A stretch of DNA of 60,422 bases. Source: Bacillus sp. V3B (GTDB lineage: Bacteria > Bacillota > Bacilli > Bacillales > Cytobacillaceae). The notes under the pieces are model-generated. The model worked only from the letters and a program-made list of their open reading frames with translations, had not been told where the DNA came from and searched no databases. Shown in pieces: positions 26,245 through 35,800 of this stretch. The DNA lies in contig NZ_JAETXM010000020.1 of NCBI RefSeq assembly GCF_024494465.1, forward strand, positions 1 through 60,422. Reading direction: 5' to 3'. The translations under genes and the position numbers were made by a program. Each line of letters opens with the position of its first letter. The first letter of the stretch is position 1.

Positions 26245-27072
26245 GTGAAATTTCGTCGGAGTGAGCGATTAATTGATATGACGGATTTTTTATTAAAGCA
26301 TCCCCGACAATTAATTCCTCTTACTGTTTTTGCAGAAAGATATAGTTCGGCAAAGTCTTCCATAAGTGAAGATTTGGCGATTATTAAAGAGGTTTTTGAA
26401 GCGAGAGGAATTGGCACTTTGCAAACGATTGCAGGGGCTGCAGGTGGAGTGAAATTCCAAGTTGAAGTAAATAAAGAGGATGCCCGTTTATTTATTAAAG
26501 AGCTTTGCGAATTAATGTCTAATCCGGAACGGCTCCTGCCAGGCGGATACTTATATATGACAGATATACTTGGCAACCCGTCTATTGTTCAGAAGGTAGG
26601 AAGAATGATTGCTTCGACCTATATCAATACTCCGATAGATGTCGTGATGACCGTTGCGACAAAAGGGATACCGATTGCCTATGCAGTGGCTAATTATTTA
26701 AATGTCCCTGTTGTGATTGTCAGAAGGGATAGCTTGGTTACAGAGGGACCGACCGTTAGCATTAACTATGTATCTGGTTCACATAAACGGATTCAGACAA
26801 TGCTCCTATCAAAAAAAAGCTTAGCTGAAGGGTCTAATGTTTTGATCATTGATGATTTTATGAAGGCAGGCGGCACAGTGAATGGGATGATCAGCATGTT
26901 GGAGGAGTTTCGTGCAAATGTAGCTGGAATTGCCGTTCTTGTAGAAGCAGAGAAAGCAGACGAACGTTTAGTTGATGACTATCTCTCATTAATTAGATTG
27001 TCAGATGTTGACGTAAAAGAGAAAAAGATCAATGTGAGTGAAGGAAATTATTTTAATAAAAGGCTTTGTTAA
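26245..27072 (+). CDS. purR: Pur operon repressor PurR
   Basis: Represses purine genes; PRPP relieves repression. An N-terminal winged helix (RRSERLIDMTDFLLKHP...) precedes a phosphoribosyltransferase-like domain with the PRPP loop VLIIDDFMKAGGT near 199-211. Length 275 aa against 285. TTG 26242 and GTG 26245 are both possible; GTG is better spaced from GGGAGGTC. Unusually, the final codons (R-L-C-stop) are contributed by the MITE-like repeat that begins at 27062, so the natural C-terminus seems to have been replaced. The key DNA and PRPP regions are intact, so function is expected. Confidence 0.95.
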   Translation: MKFRRSERLIDMTDFLLKHPRQLIPLTVFAERYSSAKSSISEDLAIIKEVFEARGIGTLQTIAGAAGGVKFQVEVNKEDARLFIKELCELMSNPERLLPGGYLYMTDILGNPSIVQKVGRMIASTYINTPIDVVMTVATKGIPIAYAVANYLNVPVVIVRRDSLVTEGPTVSINYVSGSHKRIQTMLLSKKSLAEGSNVLIIDDFMKAGGTVNGMISMLEEFRANVAGIAVLVEAEKADERLVDDYLSLIRLSDVDVKEKKINVSEGNYFNKRLC

Positions 27073-27193
27073 TGATGATTTTTGATAAATCGTCTTTGGT
27101 GTATGTGGCCATGTGTTTTATTCAGAATGAATAACGTAATGGACGCTTACACCAAAGACGATTAAAACATCAATGCTATTATTTAACAAAGTT
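27062..27193. mobile_element. MITE-like palindromic element, copy A
   Basis: 132 bp from GGCTTTGTTAA to TTTAACAAAGTT. The internal arms CGTCTTTGGTGTA and TACACCAAAGACG form a perfect 13-bp stem, with a second inner stem TTATTC/GAATAA. The flanks TAATAAAA (27054-27061) and TAATCAAA (27194-27201) agree at 7 of 8 bases, indicating an 8-bp target duplication. The left end overlaps the purR reading frame. No open frame of its own. Confidence 0.8.
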
Positions 27194-27228
27194 TAATCAA
27201 AAAGGATAATAAAGAGGAGGATTTTTTC

Positions 27229-27603
27229 ATGAAAATCGTTAACACAACAGAAGCACCTGCTGCTATTGGACCCTATTCCCAAGGAATTATAGTAAACAAT
27301 CTTTTTTATAGCTCTGGACAGATACCTTTGACAGCTCAAGGAGAAATGGTGGACGGGGATGTTAAAGAACAAACACATCAAGTATTTAAGAATCTGCAAG
27401 CAGTTTTGAAAGAAGCAGGTGCGTCATTAGAGTCCGTTGTAAAGGCGACTGTTTTTATTAAAGATATGAATGAGTTTGCTCTAGTGAATGAAGTTTATGG
27501 GGAATATTTCCACACACATAAACCTGCGCGTTCTTGTGTTGAGGTAGCCCGCCTTCCAAAGGATGCATTAGTTGAAATTGAGGTAATCGCGCTCGTTAAG
27601 TAA
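27229..27603 (+). CDS. ridA: RidA family enamine/imine deaminase YabJ
   Basis: Trimeric YjgF/YER057c/UK114-family protein that hydrolyses reactive 2-aminoacrylate-type enamines from PLP enzymes. B. subtilis YabJ was also linked to purine regulation. The 124-aa sequence has the [14 protein letters not shown]-terminus, the Arg105-type [18 protein letters not shown] block and SSGQIPL. AGAGGAGG precedes the ATG. It normally shares a transcript with purR; here copy A of the MITE-like repeat lies between them. Confidence 0.96.
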   Translation: MKIVNTTEAPAAIGPYSQGIIVNNLFYSSGQIPLTAQGEMVDGDVKEQTHQVFKNLQAVLKEAGASLESVVKATVFIKDMNEFALVNEVYGEYFHTHKPARSCVEVARLPKDALVEIEVIALVK

Positions 27604-27620
27604 AACGAGCGTTTTTTTTA
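27590..27620 (+). terminator. Terminator after ridA
   Basis: CGCTCGTT / AACGAGCG stem followed by eight Ts. The 5' arm includes the last ridA codons. Confidence 0.92.
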
Positions 27621-27728
27621 TGTTTAAGTACGATTTATAAAAAATTAATGTATAAATAAAGGAAAATATGATTATTATTCCTAAAGTTGAAGTTTATTAC
27701 AATTATTTATAAAAAAATTACTATTTAA

Positions 27729-27757
27729 GCAGGAATTAAGAAAATTCTGTTGAATCT
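27729..27757 (+). promoter_or_regulatory. Sigma-H promoter of spoVG
   Basis: GCAGGAATT (27729-27737), 11 bp, GTTGAATCT (27749-27757) fits the sigma-H consensus RnAGGAWWW-N11/12-RnnGAATWW with one mismatch. A very AT-rich stretch lies upstream, as at B. subtilis spoVG, where AbrB binds. Confidence 0.82.
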
Positions 27758-27803
27758 ATAAACTTAGTTATTATTAATTTTCTGTGCAAAGGTGGTGAAC
27801 AAA

Positions 27804-28100
27804 ATGGAAGTAACTGACGTAAGATTACGCCGTGTAAATACGGATGGACGCATGAGAGCGATCGCATCTATTACGTTGGATAATGAGTTTGTTGTTCATG
27901 ATATCCGCGTCATTGATGGTAACAATGGCTTGTTTGTTGCAATGCCAAGTAAACGTACGCCTGATGGTGAGTTTCGCGATATCGCCCACCCAATTAACTC
28001 TGGTACACGCGGCAAGATCCAAGAGGCAGTTTTGACAGAATATCATCGTTTAGGTGAAGTAGAAGCAGAAGTAGAGTATGAAGAAGCGGGTGCTTCTTAA
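27804..28100 (+). CDS. spoVG: SpoVG, RNA-binding septation/sporulation regulator
   Basis: Small RNA-binding protein affecting asymmetric septation and sporulation; in other Firmicutes a global post-transcriptional regulator. The sequence [20 protein letters not shown] and [19 protein letters not shown] is highly conserved. Length 98 aa. An in-frame GTG at 27792 lies within the ribosome site AAAGGTGGTG, so ATG 27804 is the start. Transcribed from a sigma-H promoter and closed by a strong terminator; abrB, its known repressor in B. subtilis, lies about 12 kb upstream. Confidence 0.97.
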   Translation: MEVTDVRLRRVNTDGRMRAIASITLDNEFVVHDIRVIDGNNGLFVAMPSKRTPDGEFRDIAHPINSGTRGKIQEAVLTEYHRLGEVEAEVEYEEAGAS

Positions 28101-28113
28101 AAAGAATAAATCA

Positions 28114-28156
28114 AAATGAAAAGAGCCTTCTTTAATTAGAAAGGCTCTTTTCATTT
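28114..28156. terminator. Terminator after spoVG
   Basis: AAATGAAAAGAGCCTT / AAGGCTCTTTTCATTT long inverted repeat, with the T run inside the 3' arm. Confidence 0.88.
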
Positions 28157-28315
28157 GTATGCTTTTTTCACTGTTGACCTTCATGATTTTCTTCTTCTAC
28201 CACTCATCAAAATATTATTTTTCCATAAAAAGAGTACTTCTTTGTTTCTGTTCTTGAAAAGAATTGTTATTTGATATATATTTTTAATGGATAAAAGGGT
28301 ATTGGAGGCCTATTA

Positions 28316-29689
28316 ATGCTTACTCGTTATGCTGTAATACTAGCCGCTGGTCAAGGGACAAGAATGAAATCAAAGCTTTATAAAGTCTTGCATCCTGTTT
28401 GTGGCAAACCAATGGTTCAACATGTCGTTGATCAAATTGAAAAGCTTAATATAGAGGAAATCGTTACAATTATTGGCCACGGAGCCGAAAAAGTAAAGGC
28501 ACAGCTTGGCAATCAAAGTGAATATGTCCTTCAGGCAGAACAACTTGGGACTGGTCACGCTGTTCTTCAAGCAAAGGAATTACTAAGTGGTAAGCAAGGG
28601 GTCACTCTTGTTGTATGTGGCGATACTCCACTGATTAAAGCAGAAACAATGGAGGCTCTATTCGAGCACCATGAAAAAACAAAAGCTAAGATCACGGTCT
28701 TAACTGCCCAAGCAGATGAGCCAACAGGCTATGGTCGTATTGTCAGAAGTGAAACAGGTTTAGTTGAAAAAATTGTTGAGCATAAAGATGCTTCTGAAGA
28801 AGAACGTTTGATTGCAGAAATTAATACGGGTACGTATTGCTTTGATAATGAAGCTTTATTTGAAGCATTAAATCAAGTGACTAATGATAATGTTCAGGGG
28901 GAGTATTATTTACCCGATGTGATTGAGATCTTAAAAGGTAAAGGTGAGATCGTTACAGCTTTTAAAACAGGCGATTTCGGTGAGACTCTTGGCGTAAATG
29001 ATCGAGTGGCCCTTTCTGAAGCAGAGCAGATCATGAAAAAGCGGATTAATCGGAAGCATATGCAAAATGGTGTGACCATTATTGATCCATTAACAACATA
29101 TATTGGAGCAGATGTAGAAATTGGACCTGATACAGTCCTCTTACCTGGAACAATGATTACTGGTAGTACAACTATTGATTCTGATTGTCAAATTGGTCCA
29201 AATAGTGAAATTAAAAATTGTCAAATTGGTCATAATACAGTCATTAGGCAATCAGTTGCACATGATAGTCAAATTGGCTCGGATGTTAATATTGGACCAT
29301 TTGCGCATATTCGACCTCATTCAAATATCTATGATGAAGTGAAGATAGGTAACTTTGTTGAAATTAAAAAAGCAGTTTTTGGTCATGGAAGCAAAGCGTC
29401 ACACTTAAGTTATATAGGGGATGCTGAAGTCGGTAGTAAGGTTAATATTGGCTGTGGTTCTATCACTGTTAATTATGATGGGAAAAATAAATACTTAACG
29501 AAAATAGAAGATGGAGTATTTATTGGCTGTAACTCTAATTTAGTTGCCCCTGTGACAGTAGGAAAAGGTGCTTATGTAGCAGCTGGTTCAACCATTACAG
29601 AAAATGTACCTGGAGATGCGCTTGCAGTTGCTCGTGCTCGTCAAATAAATAAAGAGAATTACGTGCAAAATTTTAATACAGACAAATAA
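28316..29689 (+). CDS. glmU: Bifunctional GlmU: UDP-GlcNAc pyrophosphorylase / GlcN-1-P acetyltransferase
   Basis: Makes UDP-GlcNAc for peptidoglycan and teichoic acids. The N-terminal uridyltransferase has [15 protein letters not shown] near residues 7-21. The C-terminal left-handed beta helix (from about 250) shows hexapeptide repeats such as [13 protein letters not shown] and the catalytic region [11 protein letters not shown]. The tail [10 protein letters not shown] matches family members. 457 aa is standard. ATTGGAGG precedes the ATG. prs follows 20 bp after, as the usual glmU-prs pair. Confidence 0.97.
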   Translation: MLTRYAVILAAGQGTRMKSKLYKVLHPVCGKPMVQHVVDQIEKLNIEEIVTIIGHGAEKVKAQLGNQSEYVLQAEQLGTGHAVLQAKELLSGKQGVTLVVCGDTPLIKAETMEALFEHHEKTKAKITVLTAQADEPTGYGRIVRSETGLVEKIVEHKDASEEERLIAEINTGTYCFDNEALFEALNQVTNDNVQGEYYLPDVIEILKGKGEIVTAFKTGDFGETLGVNDRVALSEAEQIMKKRINRKHMQNGVTIIDPLTTYIGADVEIGPDTVLLPGTMITGSTTIDSDCQIGPNSEIKNCQIGHNTVIRQSVAHDSQIGSDVNIGPFAHIRPHSNIYDEVKIGNFVEIKKAVFGHGSKASHLSYIGDAEVGSKVNIGCGSITVNYDGKNKYLTKIEDGVFIGCNSNLVAPVTVGKGAYVAAGSTITENVPGDALAVARARQINKENYVQNFNTDK

Positions 29690-29709
29690 ATAAGCAATTG
29701 GAGGTCAAT

Positions 29710-30666
29710 ATGTCTAATCAGTATTTAGATCCAAATTTAAAAGTGTTTTCCCTAAACTCGAACCTTGGGTTAGCAGAGGAAATTGCAAAGGTAATCGGGG
29801 TGGAGCTTGGAAAATGTACAGTAACTCGTTTTAGTGATGGAGAGATTCAGATTAATATTGAAGAAAGCATACGTGGATGTGATGTATTTATTATTCAATC
29901 TACGAATACTCCTATTAATGAGCACATAATGGAACTATTAATTATGATCGATGCTTTAAAAAGAGCTTCAGCAAAGTCTATTTGTGTTGTTATGCCATAT
30001 TACGGTTATGCTCGTCAAGATCGAAAAGCGCGTGCACGTGAACCGATTACAGCTAAGTTAGTGGCGAATATAATTGAAACTGCTGGAGCAACTCGAATGA
30101 TTACACTGGATCTACATGCTCCACAAATCCAAGGATTCTTTGATATTCCAATTGACCATCTAATGGGAGTTCCAATTTTAGCCGAACATTTTGAAAACCG
30201 TGATTTTGATGGTGACATCACAGTAGTTTCGCCTGATCATGGGGGAGTGACGCGCGCTAGAAAATTAGCCGATCGTTTGAAAGCTCCAATTGCGATTATT
30301 GATAAACGTCGCCCAAGGCCAAATGTGGCAGAAGTGATGAATATTGTTGGTAACGTTGAAGGAAAAGTATGTATTTTAATTGATGATATCATTGATACAG
30401 CTGGGACCATTACGTTAGCTGCAAATGCCTTAATAGAAAGTGGTGCTAAAGAAGTGTATGCTTGTTGTACACATCCAGTACTGTCAGGACCTGCGATTGA
30501 AAGAATTGAAAATTCGAAAATTAAAGAATTAGTCATCACGAACTCGATTGCTTTACCAGAAGAAAAGCAAATAAATAAAATTAAAAACCTTTCTGTTGCC
30601 TCGTTGATTGGAGAAGCTATTATCCGTGTTCATGAGGAACAATCTGTTAGTATTTTGTTTGATTAA
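29710..30666 (+). CDS. prs: Ribose-phosphate pyrophosphokinase (PRPP synthetase)
   Basis: Makes PRPP from ribose-5-phosphate and ATP for nucleotides, His and Trp. Motifs: [16 protein letters not shown] near residues 35-50, [17 protein letters not shown] near 96-112 and the PRPP loop [13 protein letters not shown] near 221-233. Length 318 aa is standard. A TTG at 29698 is in frame but is part of the ribosome site TTGGAGG, so ATG 29710 is used. Forms an operon with glmU. Confidence 0.97.
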   Translation: MSNQYLDPNLKVFSLNSNLGLAEEIAKVIGVELGKCTVTRFSDGEIQINIEESIRGCDVFIIQSTNTPINEHIMELLIMIDALKRASAKSICVVMPYYGYARQDRKARAREPITAKLVANIIETAGATRMITLDLHAPQIQGFFDIPIDHLMGVPILAEHFENRDFDGDITVVSPDHGGVTRARKLADRLKAPIAIIDKRRPRPNVAEVMNIVGNVEGKVCILIDDIIDTAGTITLAANALIESGAKEVYACCTHPVLSGPAIERIENSKIKELVITNSIALPEEKQINKIKNLSVASLIGEAIIRVHEEQSVSILFD

Positions 30667-30676
30667 GAAATTCCAT

Positions 30677-30706
30677 TATGAGGCTTGCTAATTTAGCAGG
30701 CCTCAT
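30677..30706 (+). terminator. Hairpin after prs
   Basis: TGAGGCTTGCTAA / TTAGCAGGCCTCA gives a long stem with one bulge and almost no loop, but no T run follows. It may be a pause or mRNA-stabilising hairpin. Confidence 0.45.
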
Positions 30707-30823
30707 ATACATGACAAAGTTTGATTGTTATGGTAGATTTTGTTTAAGCATCTTGTTTTGAAAATTTAAACTATTTCAAGGATCAATCTGACATGACATT
30801 CAGCTTGTGAATAAAACTAAAAT

Positions 30824-30849
30824 GTTTAGATCTTCCTATTTTAGGGTAT
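30824..30849 (+). promoter_or_regulatory. Sigma-B promoter of ctc
   Basis: GTTTAG (30824-30829), 14 bp, GGGTAT (30844-30849) fits the sigma-B consensus GTTTAA-N12-14-GGGTAT. ctc is a classical sigma-B general-stress gene. Confidence 0.82.
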
Positions 30850-30898
30850 TTTTTTATAGAGATACCTTTGAATAAAGAATTGGAAGGAGACATTTAGA

Positions 30899-31552
30899 AT
30901 GAATACAGTTTTACAAGCAAAAGAACGAAAATTATTGCGTCATTCAGCATTAACAAGTATACGGAAAGAGGGAAATATCCCTGCGGTCGTATATGGTTCA
31001 ACTTTAGGGAGCAAATCCATTTATTTAAACGAAATAGAATTACTTAAAACGATTAAAGATGTTGGAAGAAACGGTATCATTGCACTAGATGTTGAGGGGA
31101 ATAGGCAAAATGTTATCTTAACAGATTATCAAATAGACCCATTGAAAAATGGATTTGTGCATGCTGATTTTCTTGCTATAGATATGTCGAAAGAGTTAAC
31201 GACAGACGTAAGAGTTGTCTTAACTGGGGATGCTGCTGGAGTGAAAGATGGGGGTGTGATGCAACAACAGTCATTGCACGAAGTTTCTGTCACTGCTACA
31301 CCGGCAAACATTCCACAGTCCGTTGACATTGACGTAGCAAATTTACAAGTTGGAGAAACGATTACAATTGCTGATATCAAAGCAAATAGCCAGTTTACGA
31401 TAAATCATGAAGACGATGAAGTAGTCGCTTCTATCCTCGCTCCACGTCAGGAAGTAGAAATTAGTACTGGCGAAGAGCAGGCAGAAGGTACTCCTGAGAA
31501 CCTTGAAGGAAGAGAAACAAATCCTAACAATCCTAACACTCCTAACAAGTGA
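30899..31552 (+). CDS. ctc: General stress protein Ctc / ribosomal protein bL25
   Basis: Binds 5S rRNA in the ribosome and is induced by general stress. The N-terminal L25 domain (residues about 5-92) includes GNIPAVVYGS, and the C-terminal TL5/CTC beta domain spans about 100-185. The tail is low complexity, with acidic GEEQAEGTPENLEG followed by an Asn-Pro-rich NPNNPNTPNK that is unusual. Length 217 aa versus 204 in B. subtilis. ATTGGAAGGAG lies before the ATG. A sigma-B promoter sits 50 bp upstream. Confidence 0.95.
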   Translation: MNTVLQAKERKLLRHSALTSIRKEGNIPAVVYGSTLGSKSIYLNEIELLKTIKDVGRNGIIALDVEGNRQNVILTDYQIDPLKNGFVHADFLAIDMSKELTTDVRVVLTGDAAGVKDGGVMQQQSLHEVSVTATPANIPQSVDIDVANLQVGETITIADIKANSQFTINHEDDEVVASILAPRQEVEISTGEEQAEGTPENLEGRETNPNNPNTPNK

Positions 31553-31600
31553 TAAGTAAAGAGTATTTATAGGTCAATAATGAAATTTGAAAAGACAATC

Positions 31601-31641
31601 AGAGGAGAGGGAAATGCACCAATTATATTTCCCTCCCCTCT
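31601..31641. terminator. Strong hairpin after ctc
   Basis: AGAGGAGAGGGAAAT pairs with ATTTCCCTCCCCTCT (one A-C mismatch) around an 11-base loop. The following T content is poor (GTCATTG). Confidence 0.65.
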
Positions 31642-31840
31642 GTCATTGCTCTTAAAAGTTCTTCTATTAAAATGACCGTATGGATGATTATGACGTGGAA
31701 ATGTTCTTCGGTGTTTATGAGTATGTATGGGCCTTCTCTTACTTTAATGATACCCATAAAATTATTTAAAAAGATTTTGAAAAAAGCCTATATATTCAAT
31801 AGAATGAATATAATTGGGAATAGAAGTAAGGGTGGAAAGT

Positions 31841-32398
31841 ATGAAACTTATAGTGGGTTTAGGGAACCCGGGGAAACAGTATGCTCAAACAAGACATAAT
31901 ATTGGTTTTGAGGTTATTGATGCATTAGCAGATCGTTTACATATCTCACTCGACCAAGCAAAATTTAAAGGGATCTATGGCAGCGGAATTGTACAAGGAG
32001 AAAAAGTTTTTTTATTGAAGCCATTAACCTATATGAATCTGTCAGGTGAGTCAATTTCTGCCATGATAAATTATTTTCAAATGGATATAGATGATTTAGT
32101 CGTTATTTATGATGATTTAGATTTACCGGTTGGTAGAATACGTCTACGTCAAAAAGGGAGTGCGGGTGGACATAATGGGATTAAATCAACCATTTCTCAT
32201 TTAGGAACCCAGGAATTCAATCGAATTCGTGTGGGGATCAATCGTCCATCAAATGGAATGACTATTACAGATTATGTTCTCGGTCGCTTTACACAAGAGG
32301 AGCAAGAACTGATAAAGGTGGCAGTTGAGCGAAGTGCTGACGCCTGTGAGGAATGGATAAGGAAGCCTTTTTTACAAGTAATGAATACGCATAATTAA
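31841..32398 (+). CDS. pth: Peptidyl-tRNA hydrolase
   Basis: Recycles peptidyl-tRNA released from ribosomes (SpoVC in B. subtilis, required for growth and spore coat formation). Motifs: [11 protein letters not shown] at residues 4-14, catalytic His19 in [18 protein letters not shown] near 65 and YDDLDLPVG near 91-99 with the catalytic Asp. Length 185 aa. ATG 31841 follows AGGGTGGAAAG; the in-frame start at 31814 has no ribosome site. fin and mfd follow. Confidence 0.96.
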   Translation: MKLIVGLGNPGKQYAQTRHNIGFEVIDALADRLHISLDQAKFKGIYGSGIVQGEKVFLLKPLTYMNLSGESISAMINYFQMDIDDLVVIYDDLDLPVGRIRLRQKGSAGGHNGIKSTISHLGTQEFNRIRVGINRPSNGMTITDYVLGRFTQEEQELIKVAVERSADACEEWIRKPFLQVMNTHN

Positions 32399-32521
32399 TA
32401 GAATGAATTCTACAATTATGGGCAATAATAACATTAATGAAAAAAGTGCAAGCGTCTTAATAGAAGCCCTTAAGGGAGTGGCGCTAAAGCTCGATTATTA
32501 TGTTATGAAGGAGGTAATGGA

Positions 32522-32752
32522 ATGGGAATTCATTACCATTGTCGTCATTGTGGAATGAAAATGGGTACACTTAATCAAAATTCAATTGAGACAGAGCGCC
32601 TCGGATTTCATAAATTAAATGATGAGGAAAGACAGGATATGATAACTTATAACTCTAATGGAGATATTCACATCAAATCTATTTGTGAAGACTGCCAGGA
32701 ATCACTTGAAAAAAATCCTGAATATTATCAAAATGACTTTTTAATTCATTAA
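32522..32752 (+). CDS. fin: Anti-sigma-F factor Fin (YabK)
   Basis: Forespore zinc-binding protein that turns sigma-F off so that sigma-G takes over. Of 76 aa, with two Cys-x-x-Cys pairs: CRHC at 7-10 and CEDC at 55-58, and the conserved ETERLGFHKLNDEER block. The ribosome site AAGGAGG lies 6-7 bases upstream. Position between pth and mfd is conserved. A sigma-F promoter could not be identified with confidence. With csfB at the left end, the window holds two forespore anti-sigma factors. Confidence 0.94.
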   Translation: MGIHYHCRHCGMKMGTLNQNSIETERLGFHKLNDEERQDMITYNSNGDIHIKSICEDCQESLEKNPEYYQNDFLIH

Positions 32753-32753
32753 A

Positions 32754-32785
32754 AGCTTTGGAGCTTTATCCAAAGCATTTTTCTA
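32754..32785 (+). terminator. Terminator after fin
   Basis: AGCTTTGG / CCAAAGC stem followed by ATTTTTCT. Confidence 0.78.
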
Positions 32786-32873
32786 TTTAAATATATGAAA
32801 AAAGGTAAGTGTTATAATAAAAGAAAAAGAAGGTTGATTATCATAATGGTCGATATTGGAGGGAGGGGCTTTG

Positions 32874-35800
32874 ATGCTAGGACTGAAGGGCCTTTTTAAT
32901 CAACAAGAGGAAATAGGAAACGTTATAGCAGGGGTTGACGAAGGCTTACGTGAGCAACTCGTTGCTGGGTTATCGGGTTCAGCAAGAACCTTGTTTATCG
33001 CTTCTGTTTATGAAAAAACAAAAAAACAAATACTGATTGTAACGCATAATTTATTACAAGCCCAAAAATTATTTGATGATCTTGTTCACGTGATCGGTGA
33101 AGAAGATGTGTTTCTCTATCCTGCAAATGAACTAATAGGAGCGGAAATTAGTGTTGCCAGCCCAGAATTAAAAGCACAGCGCATTGAGGTTTTAAATCAT
33201 TTGAGCACAGAGAAAGGTAGTATCGTGATTGTGCCTATTGCAGGTATGCGGAAATTTGTTCCACCTCCTGCTGTATGGAAACAGTATCAACTCACTTTCA
33301 AGGTTGGAGATGAGCTTAGTATCGATGATCAGCTTCTTCAATTTATTGAGATGGGCTATGTACGTACAGAAATGATTGATTCCCCTGGTGAATTTAGTGT
33401 AAGGGGCGGAATTATTGATATTTATCCGTTAACAGAAACAAATCCAATTAGAATAGAGTTATTTGATACAGAGATTGACTCGATCCGTACCTTTTCATTA
33501 GAGGATCAACGTTCTATTGAAAAATGTGATGAAATGACAATTGGACCAGCAACAGAAATTCCATTTCAGGAAGAGCAATATGCACGGTTAGTTGAGAAAT
33601 TAGAAATTGGACTGAAGGATAGTTTAAATCATGTAAAAGATGAAGGTGTAAAAACTCAGCTCACGCAGAATATTAGCTATGAATTAGAACAGTTAAAAAA
33701 TCATCAAAAACCAGAACAACTATTTAAGTATCTTTCTATTTCCTATGATCCGGTTAGTAGTTTAATAGACTATTTTTCGAAAAATTCTATTCTTTTTATT
33801 GATGAGATTAGTCGGGTTCAGGAAATGAACGAATCACTTGAGAAAGAAGAGGCGGAATGGTATACGGGTTTATTAAGTGAAGGAAATATTATTCACAATG
33901 TAAAGATGTCATATTCTTTATCGGAATTAACTTCTCGTTCAAACTTATCTGTCATTTATTTGTCATTATTTTTGCGACATGTTCCAAATACAAACCCACA
34001 AAATATTATTAATGTGGCATGTAAACAAATGCAAAGCTTTCACGGTCAGATGAATGTTTTAAATGGGGAAGTAGAGCGTTGGAAGAAAAATCAGTATACG
34101 ATTTTATTCCTTGGATCTGATGAAGATCGTGTAAAAAGGTTGGAGCGTATCCTCGCAGACTATGATATTGAAGCGACTGTTACTAGTAATGAGTTGTTAA
34201 AGGGAAAAGTTCAAATTATGCAAGGGGACTTATTAACAGGGTTCGAGCTTCCTATTCAAAAACTAGCTATTGTGACAGAGGAAGAGCTTTTTACGAAAAG
34301 AGCTAAAAGATCATCGCGTCGCCAAAAATTATCGAATGCAGAAAGAATTAAGAATTACTCTGAACTCAAAGTGGGAGATCACGTCGTCCATGTAAATCAT
34401 GGGATCGGGAAGTACCTTGGAATTGAGACGTTGGTGATTAATGGAGTCCATAAAGATTATCTTCATATTCGTTATCAAGGAAGTGACAAACTTTATGTAC
34501 CAGTAGAGCAAATCGATTTGGTACAAAAGTATGTCGCTTCAGAAGGTAAAGAACCAAAAATCTATAAATTAGGCGGTAGCGATTGGAAAAAGGTCAAGAA
34601 AAAGGTTCAATCCTCTGTTGAAGATATTGCTGAAGATTTAATTAAGCTTTATGCAGAGCGTGAAGCGGCGGTTGGTCATGCTTTTAACCCTGATGGAGAT
34701 ATGCAGCGTGAATTTGAAACTTCCTTTGCTTATCAGGAGACAGAAGATCAACTTCGCTCGATTCAAGAAATTAAAAAGGACATGGAAAAAGAAAGGCCAA
34801 TGGATCGTCTTCTTTGTGGAGATGTTGGATATGGGAAAACGGAAGTGGCTATTCGAGCCGCCTTTAAAGCCATTGCAGATGGAAAACAAGTTGCCATTCT
34901 TGTTCCAACAACGATCTTAGCTCAACAACATTATCAAACGATGATTGAACGGTTTCAAGATTATCCAGTTAACATTGGTTTGCTTAGTCGTTTCCGTACA
35001 CGAAAGCAACAAACTGAAACGATAAAAGGATTAAAAAGTGGTACGGTAGATGTTGTTGTCGGAACACATCGACTATTATCGAAGGAAATTCAATATCGAG
35101 ATTTAGGATTGTTAATTATCGATGAAGAGCAACGTTTTGGTGTCAGCCATAAAGAGAAAATAAAAAAGTTAAAGACAAATGTTGACGTATTAACGCTAAC
35201 AGCGACACCTATTCCGCGTACTCTTCACATGTCCATGCTTGGTGTTCGTGATTTGTCAGTTATTGAAACGCCTCCGGAGAATCGTTTTCCAGTGCAAACT
35301 TATGTAATGGAATATAATGGGGGACTGGTAAGGGAAGCGATTGAACGTGAACTTGCGAGAAATGGCCAAGTCTATTTTCTTTATAATAGAGTAGAAGATA
35401 TTGAGCGAAAAGCAGAGGAAATTTCGATGCTGGTACCTGATGCAAAGGTAACCTTCGCACATGGAAAAATGAATGAGAATGAATTAGAATCAGTCATGTT
35501 AAGTTTTCTAGAGGGTGATTTTGATGTTCTTGTTAGTACAACCATTATTGAGACAGGTGTAGATATTCCGAACGTTAATACACTTATTGTCAACGATGCC
35601 GATAAAATGGGCCTTTCACAGCTTTATCAGTTAAGGGGACGGGTGGGACGTTCGAATCGTGTTGCTTATGCCTATTTTACTTATCGGAAGGACAAAGTTC
35701 TAACTGAGGTAGCAGAAAGACGTTTACAGGCAATTAAAGAATTTACTGAGCTTGGCTCAGGTTTTAAAATTGCGATGCGAGATTTATCGATTCGTGGAGC

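Noticed and set aside
31672-31899. 75-codon frame upstream of pth
   Set aside because: Overlaps the pth start in another frame, lacks a ribosome site, and has no recognisable family.
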